The notes under the pieces: model-generated
Seen by the model: only the letters and a program-made list of their open reading frames with translations
Databases searched by the model: none
Told to the model about the DNA's origin: nothing
In this document: positions 5,528 to 8,481 of the stretch, in pieces
Numbering within the stretch: position 1 is the first letter of the stretch
Layout: each line of letters opens with the position of its first letter
Translations under genes and position numbers: made by a program
From: Candidatus Nanohalarchaeota archaeon
Lineage (GTDB): Archaea > EX4484-52 > B79-G9
NCBI GenBank assembly: GCA_017610525.1
Contig: JAFCBW010000042.1
Span: 1-8,481, forward strand
DNA: 8,481 bases
Direction: 5' to 3'

Positions 5528-5992
5528 TTATTCTGATAAGAATATTTTGGCTGTGTCGCCAAGGTTAATTCTGTGCTTTTCTGTGTATCCTCCATTGACT
5601 TCGAGGACGTATCTGGAGTTTGTTTCGGGGCCAAATGTGGGGCATGTTGGGGTGTTGCAGGGTTTTGCTTCTTTTTGGATATAGATGATTTTGCTGTTTG
5701 TGTCTATCCAGATGATGTCGAGGGGTATCAATGTGTTTTTCATCCAGAAGCGGTGTGTTGCGTCGTTTTTGAAGATGAAGAGCATGCCGCAGGATTCGCA
5801 GAGTTCTGTGCGGTACATTAGTCCTTTGGTGATTTCTTCTGGTGTTGTTGCGAATTCTGTTTCTATGCATGTGCTTTCGAAGCATACTCTGTCTTGGTTT
5901 TGTTTTTGCGCGGCGGTCAGGAAGAAGATGGTGAATCCTATGATTATTAGTGCGCACATTGTTCTTTTGATTAGGGCTTTTTTGTTTGTCAT
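5528..5992 (-). CDS. Membrane-anchored or secreted DUF192 protein
   Basis: The protein has 154 residues. A hydrophobic segment at ~11-28 behind a basic start (KK...KR) is a signal peptide or single membrane anchor, so the rest should face outside. Residues ~36-152 are a DUF192 domain. Visible hallmarks are GLMYRTEL (57-64), GMLFIF (69-74), FWMKNTLIPLDIIWID (82-97), YVLEVNGGY (128-136) and a final H.I..GD (140-146). DUF192 is a small beta-rich domain, widespread in bacteria and archaea, with no established activity. Three close cysteine pairs (37/42, 65/68, 112/117) could form disulfides or bind metal. The ATG at 5992 sits ~26 nt after a TATA box (6014-6021), so the mRNA is probably leaderless. 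It is divergent from the acyltransferase operon. Confidence 0.88.
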   Translation of the reverse strand: MTNKKALIKRTMCALIIIGFTIFFLTAAQKQNQDRVCFESTCIETEFATTPEEITKGLMYRTELCESCGMLFIFKNDATHRFWMKNTLIPLDIIWIDTNSKIIYIQKEAKPCNTPTCPTFGPETNSRYVLEVNGGYTEKHRINLGDTAKIFLSE

Positions 5993-6013
5993 ACGGTTTG
6001 TTTTTGGGGTTGT

Positions 6014-6021
6014 TATTTAAA
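6014..6021 (-). promoter_or_regulatory. TATA box for the DUF192 gene
   Basis: TTTAAATA on the minus strand is centred about 26 bp before the DUF192 ATG at 5992, the standard archaeal TATA-to-start distance. Transcription would begin at or next to the ATG, giving a leaderless message, consistent with the absence of a ribosome binding site. Confidence 0.65.
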
Positions 6022-6048
6022 TTCCTATCTTCTGATGCGTCCCCAACA

Positions 6049-6055
6049 TATTTAA
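6049..6055 (+). promoter_or_regulatory. TATA box for the acyltransferase operon
   Basis: TATTTAA is centred 27 bp before the ATG at 6079, so that ATG would be at the transcript's 5' end. This decides the start: the longer frame from 5986 would begin upstream of the promoter and overlap the DUF192 start. The 86-bp gap between the divergent ATGs holds both TATA boxes, about 35 bp apart. Confidence 0.65.
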
Positions 6056-6078
6056 TCTGTGGAGCGCAAGAATATACT

Positions 6079-6564
6079 ATGCATTCTGCGCGCAATCTTT
6101 GGGTTCATAAGACTAGTACTTCGAATTCTCTTACAAGATGGTACAGGATTAAAAATCCGTTTAGGGTTGTGTTTAATTTTTTCGTGATATATTCTGTCAG
6201 GTATTGTCCTTCGCTTGCGCTTAAAAGAGTGCTTCTTCGCGCGACAGGCATGAAAGTCGGTGCGAGTACGTCGATTGCGCTTTCTGCGACTTTTGATATT
6301 TTCTTTCCTGAGCTTATAGAAATCGGTGAGAATTGTATTATTGGCTATAATGTTACGGTGCTTGCGCATGAGTTTCTTATTGATGAATACCGTACAGGGA
6401 GGGTGAAGATAGGGGATAATGTGATGGTTGGTGCAAATACAACTGTGCTTGCCGGTGTGACGATAGGGGATAATGCGCAGGTGTCTGCGATGACGCTTGT
6501 GAATAAAGATGTTTTGAAAAATGCGAAGGTGGGTGGGGTTCCATTAAGAAGTATTTCGAGATGA
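6079..6564 (+). CDS. Left-handed beta-helix (hexapeptide) acyltransferase
   Basis: The protein has 161 residues from the ATG at 6079, chosen from the TATA box at 6049-6055. Residues ~1-56 form a basic, partly hydrophobic N-terminal region (including VVFNFFVIYSV, 30-40) that may sit on the membrane. Residues ~57-155 carry hexapeptide repeats of the left-handed beta-helix acyltransferase fold: IEIGENCIIGYNVTV (80-94), H97 at the usual place of the catalytic histidine, then VKIGDNVMVGANTTVLAGVTIGDN. Relatives transfer acetyl or other acyl groups from CoA to sugars, serine or antibiotics; the acceptor cannot be predicted. It ends at GVPLRSISR, like other short acetyltransferases. Its stop overlaps the next ATG (ATGA at 6561-6564), so it is translationally coupled to the DUF1405 gene and is probably involved in envelope or lipid/sugar modification (inference). 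Confidence 0.88.
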   Translation: MHSARNLWVHKTSTSNSLTRWYRIKNPFRVVFNFFVIYSVRYCPSLALKRVLLRATGMKVGASTSIALSATFDIFFPELIEIGENCIIGYNVTVLAHEFLIDEYRTGRVKIGDNVMVGANTTVLAGVTIGDNAQVSAMTLVNKDVLKNAKVGGVPLRSISR

Positions 6565-7106
6565 TTGCCAGTAATGCGTTTTGCCTGAAAGTGATGATTC
6601 TTATAAATGTGGCGGGGACCTTGTTTGGATTCTGGTATTACAAGTTCCAGCTTGCGTCTACACCGCTTGCGAAACTTGTTTTTGTGCCTGATTGTCCTAT
6701 TTATACATTGCTTTTCGCGTGTTTTCTTGTGCTGCATCTCATGGGGAAAAAGAGTACGCTGCTTGGTGTTGTGACTTTTATCGGGCTTATTAAATATGGG
6801 TTTTGGACTGTGCTTGTTATATCGCTGTATTGTGAATACTATGCTGCGAGCAATTTGTTTTTGTATGTTGTGCTGTTCATTTTGCATATAGGGATGATTG
6901 CGCAGGCGTATATTATCCCGCAAATATCGAGGTTTTCTAAAGGTGCGCTGATTATTGCGCTTGCCTGGTTCCTTGCAAATGATGTCATGGATTACTTTTT
7001 TGGCACTGCGCCGTATCTTCCAGATTACATGTACCACAATCTTCTTTTGGTTGAAAGTATTTTAATGACAATTGTCTTAGTAGTATATTCGAGGAGATTT
7101 ATGTGA
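6561..7106 (+). CDS. DUF1405 family integral membrane protein
   Basis: The protein has 181 residues, almost all hydrophobic, with about six membrane segments. The N-terminus carries DUF1405-type motifs: NVAGTLFGFWYYKFQLASTP (16-35) and FVPDCPIYTLLF (41-52), followed by IKYGFW in the middle. Related proteins occur in bacilli and archaea; the function is unknown. The conserved D44-C45 and the polar Q30, K28 and Y26 sit in or beside the first membrane region and may form a site. The ATG at 6561 overlaps the acyltransferase stop by 4 nt, and its own stop overlaps the GTG of the transporter (GTGA at 7103-7106). It therefore lies in the middle of a coupled three-gene operon. No good ribosome binding site is visible before it, which fits translational coupling. 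Confidence 0.85.
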   Translation: MIASNAFCLKVMILINVAGTLFGFWYYKFQLASTPLAKLVFVPDCPIYTLLFACFLVLHLMGKKSTLLGVVTFIGLIKYGFWTVLVISLYCEYYAASNLFLYVVLFILHIGMIAQAYIIPQISRFSKGALIIALAWFLANDVMDYFFGTAPYLPDYMYHNLLLVESILMTIVLVVYSRRFM

Positions 7107-7963
7107 TTCATATGGACTGGTTCGTGCTTTCGCTTATTGGTATGGTTCTTTACGGTGTCCAGAATTTCATATATAAAGTCGTTGCAGAAAAAAGGCTGAA
7201 TTCCGGTCTTGTGCTGTTGGCAAGTTTTATTACAGGTGCGGTTCTTTCGGGTGTAGCCCTTTGCTTTTCTTTTACATTGCAGGACAACTATGCTGTGATA
7301 TTTGCGTTTGCGGTAGTTCAGGCATCGTTTTATCTCATATCGCGCTATGTCAAGATCGAGTCGTTTAAGTATATACCTGCGGTGGTGGCTTTGCCTATAT
7401 CCCGTATCCATTTTGCACTTACGGCACTGCTTGGGATAATCATATTGAATGAGCCGTACACACCATATACTGTGCTTGGCATTTTTCTCTTTCTGGGGGT
7501 TGTATTCATTTTGTCTAAAGGTTCCCATGTGAAAGATATAAGGGAGTCAAATTTCAGGTCCGGGTTTGCGTTGGCAATGGCGACTGCGTTTTTTACTACG
7601 ATATCTGAGTTTATGGTGAAAATTGCGGCAGTGCAGTATGATGTGCTTGTGTTTATGTTCATGAGTTATGTCTGGCTTACTATTCCTTCCCATGTCCTCA
7701 ACCGGAGGCTTAGTGACGAGAGAGATGACAGGAGGGGTGCGGTTATATTCGGTGCTTTGATCGGGCTTTTTAACTTTGCTTCGTTCTTTACGGTTATGAG
7801 CGCACTCAAAGCAGGTCCTGCTTCTGTGATATTTCCTATCATCGGGCTGAATATGCTGATTACTATATTTCTTACGGTAATAATATATCATGAAAAGGTA
7901 ACTTATCCTAGGTTGGCAGCTCTCGTTCTTTCAATTGTTGCAATCATCCTGTTGAGGCAGTAA
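7103..7963 (+). CDS. EamA/DMT-superfamily transporter
   Basis: The protein has 286 residues and about ten membrane helices in two EamA-type halves (about 1-138 and 150-286) joined by a charged loop (SKGSHVKDIRESNFRSG). The second half ends in the usual pattern: A..AGPASVIFPIIGLN, then HEK and a final helix. Drug/metabolite transporters of this superfamily move small solutes such as amino acids, nucleotide sugars or drugs; the substrate is not predictable. GTG at 7103 is the likely start: GAGGAG at 7091-7096 is six nt upstream, and GTGA overlaps the DUF1405 stop. The ATG at 7112 would be 15 nt from it. Coupling to the acyltransferase and DUF1405 genes suggests a shared envelope-related substrate (inference). 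Confidence 0.9.
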   Translation: MIHMDWFVLSLIGMVLYGVQNFIYKVVAEKRLNSGLVLLASFITGAVLSGVALCFSFTLQDNYAVIFAFAVVQASFYLISRYVKIESFKYIPAVVALPISRIHFALTALLGIIILNEPYTPYTVLGIFLFLGVVFILSKGSHVKDIRESNFRSGFALAMATAFFTTISEFMVKIAAVQYDVLVFMFMSYVWLTIPSHVLNRRLSDERDDRRGAVIFGALIGLFNFASFFTVMSALKAGPASVIFPIIGLNMLITIFLTVIIYHEKVTYPRLAALVLSIVAIILLRQ

Positions 7964-7981
7964 GGGTTATCTGTAAATCTA

Positions 7982-7988
7982 TTTATAC
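7982..7988 (+). promoter_or_regulatory. TATA box of the second class III-signal gene
   Basis: TTTATAC is centred 25 bp before the ATG at 8010, which predicts a leaderless or nearly leaderless transcript. It lies 18 nt after the transporter stop, so the following gene probably has its own promoter, although read-through from the operon is possible. Confidence 0.55.
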
Positions 7989-8009
7989 GACCTCGTTCAA
8001 AGAAAAGTT

Positions 8010-8481
8010 ATGAGTAATCATGGGATCGTTGTTGCTAAATTGGAGAATTCCAAGCTTTTTCATTGGGTCCGTACTTTATATCCCAATCCCATGAAAAATG
8101 CGGTTCCAAAAGCCCAGTCAGGTTTGGAGCTGATGGTGCTTGTTTCATATTCATTGCTTGCATTTTCGGTGATTTACATGGTATTCCTTCAGAGCAGTTT
8201 TGTCACGATTAAGGATAAAAGAGCTATGGAGTCCCAGAAACTTGTAGAGTTAATAGGATATGAGATAGACATTGCAACCAGTATGGGCACAGGTTATTCG
8301 AAAAATGTGACTCTTTCTGATACAATATTTGGGGAGACATATAATGTTATCGTTGTTAGTAATCTCGTAGTTGTGAATTCGTCACAAAGTTATACGACCT
8401 CAATAATCACGCCGAATATAACAGGAACAATCCTGCCTGGTGACAATAGGATAGAAAACAGGGATGGTCTGGTTTATGCAA
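8010..8481 (+). CDS. Partial class III-signal pilin-like protein, cut by the right edge
   Basis: The open frame from the ATG at 8010 runs off the window; 157 residues are visible. KA|QSGLELM (cleavage A35|Q36) followed by a hydrophobic helix to ~60 is an archaeal class III signal, so the mature protein is a pilin-like membrane or pilus component. After the helix, VTIKDKRAMESQKLVELIGYEIDIATSMG.GYS and later IFGETYNVIVV resemble small pilin-like proteins common in DPANN genomes (recalled similarity, not searched). The 35-residue leader is unusually long. Starting at M28 (ATG at 8091) would give a normal 8-residue leader, but the TATA box at 7982-7988 fits 8010 and no ribosome binding site precedes 8091. 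Sequons NVT, NSS and NIT suggest glycosylation. Confidence 0.78.
   Translation, partial: MSNHGIVVAKLENSKLFHWVRTLYPNPMKNAVPKAQSGLELMVLVSYSLLAFSVIYMVFLQSSFVTIKDKRAMESQKLVELIGYEIDIATSMGTGYSKNVTLSDTIFGETYNVIVVSNLVVVNSSQSYTTSIITPNITGTILPGDNRIENRDGLVYA

Noticed and set aside
5523..5535. CAGAA-TTA-TTCTG palindrome around the DUF192 stop codon
   Set aside because: The stem is only 5 bp with a 3-nt loop and no T tract; it is expected by chance.
5986..6078. Upstream extension of the acyltransferase frame to ATG 5986
   Set aside because: It would overlap the DUF192 start and begin upstream of the TATA box at 6049-6055, which fits the ATG at 6079.
6345..7037. 230-codon minus-strand frame across the acyltransferase and DUF1405 genes
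   Set aside because: It is antisense to two clearly recognised, coupled genes, and its translation is rich in K, R, H and N with no domain.

Overview
The window looks archaeal, most likely from a DPANN-type lineage; that placement is an inference. Two proteins carry archaeal class III (prepilin-peptidase) signal peptides: a minus-strand protein at 2170-2667 (KA|QSATEYLMTYGWAIL) and one cut by the right edge at 8010 (KA|QSGLELM). Several genes have a TATA-like box about 25-27 bp before the start codon, as in leaderless archaeal transcripts. Others carry GGTGAT or GAGGTG ribosome binding sites. An archaeosortase-like C-terminal anchor (P-E-F, hydrophobic stretch, K-R) is also present. Against this background metK is of the bacterial family, which suggests lateral acquisition.

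Layout, left to right. (1) 2-2077, plus: two surface-protein genes 18 nt apart. The first is cut by the left edge and ends in two GWN...GYWIN repeats. The second has a signal peptide and a C-terminal membrane anchor. A hairpin at 2113-2140 separates them from the convergent pilin gene. (2) 2170-2667, minus: class III pilin-like protein with a TATA box and a perfect inverted repeat upstream. (3) 2668-2982: intergenic, with a second TATA box and a hairpin that may mark a small RNA. (4) 2983-3927, plus: a two-lobed pentapeptide-repeat protein. (5) 3928-4194: no convincing gene. (6) 4195-5405, minus: metK with a clear hairpin/T-tract terminator; its upstream region holds a 17-bp tandem repeat and a 19-bp dyad. 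(7) 5528-5992, minus: membrane-anchored DUF192 protein. (8) 6079-7963, plus: a translationally coupled operon of hexapeptide acyltransferase, DUF1405 membrane protein and EamA-type transporter, transcribed divergently from the DUF192 gene. (9) 8010 to the right edge: a second class III-signal pilin-like gene with its own TATA box.

The unifying theme is the cell envelope: secreted and anchored surface proteins, two pilin-like proteins, an extracytoplasmic DUF192 protein and a three-gene membrane operon. metK (S-adenosylmethionine synthesis) and the pentapeptide protein are the exceptions. No mobile element, CRISPR array, tRNA or rRNA was recognised. The points most worth checking are the repeat-rich metK upstream region, the acyltransferase-DUF1405-EamA operon, and the regular cysteine column in the pentapeptide protein.
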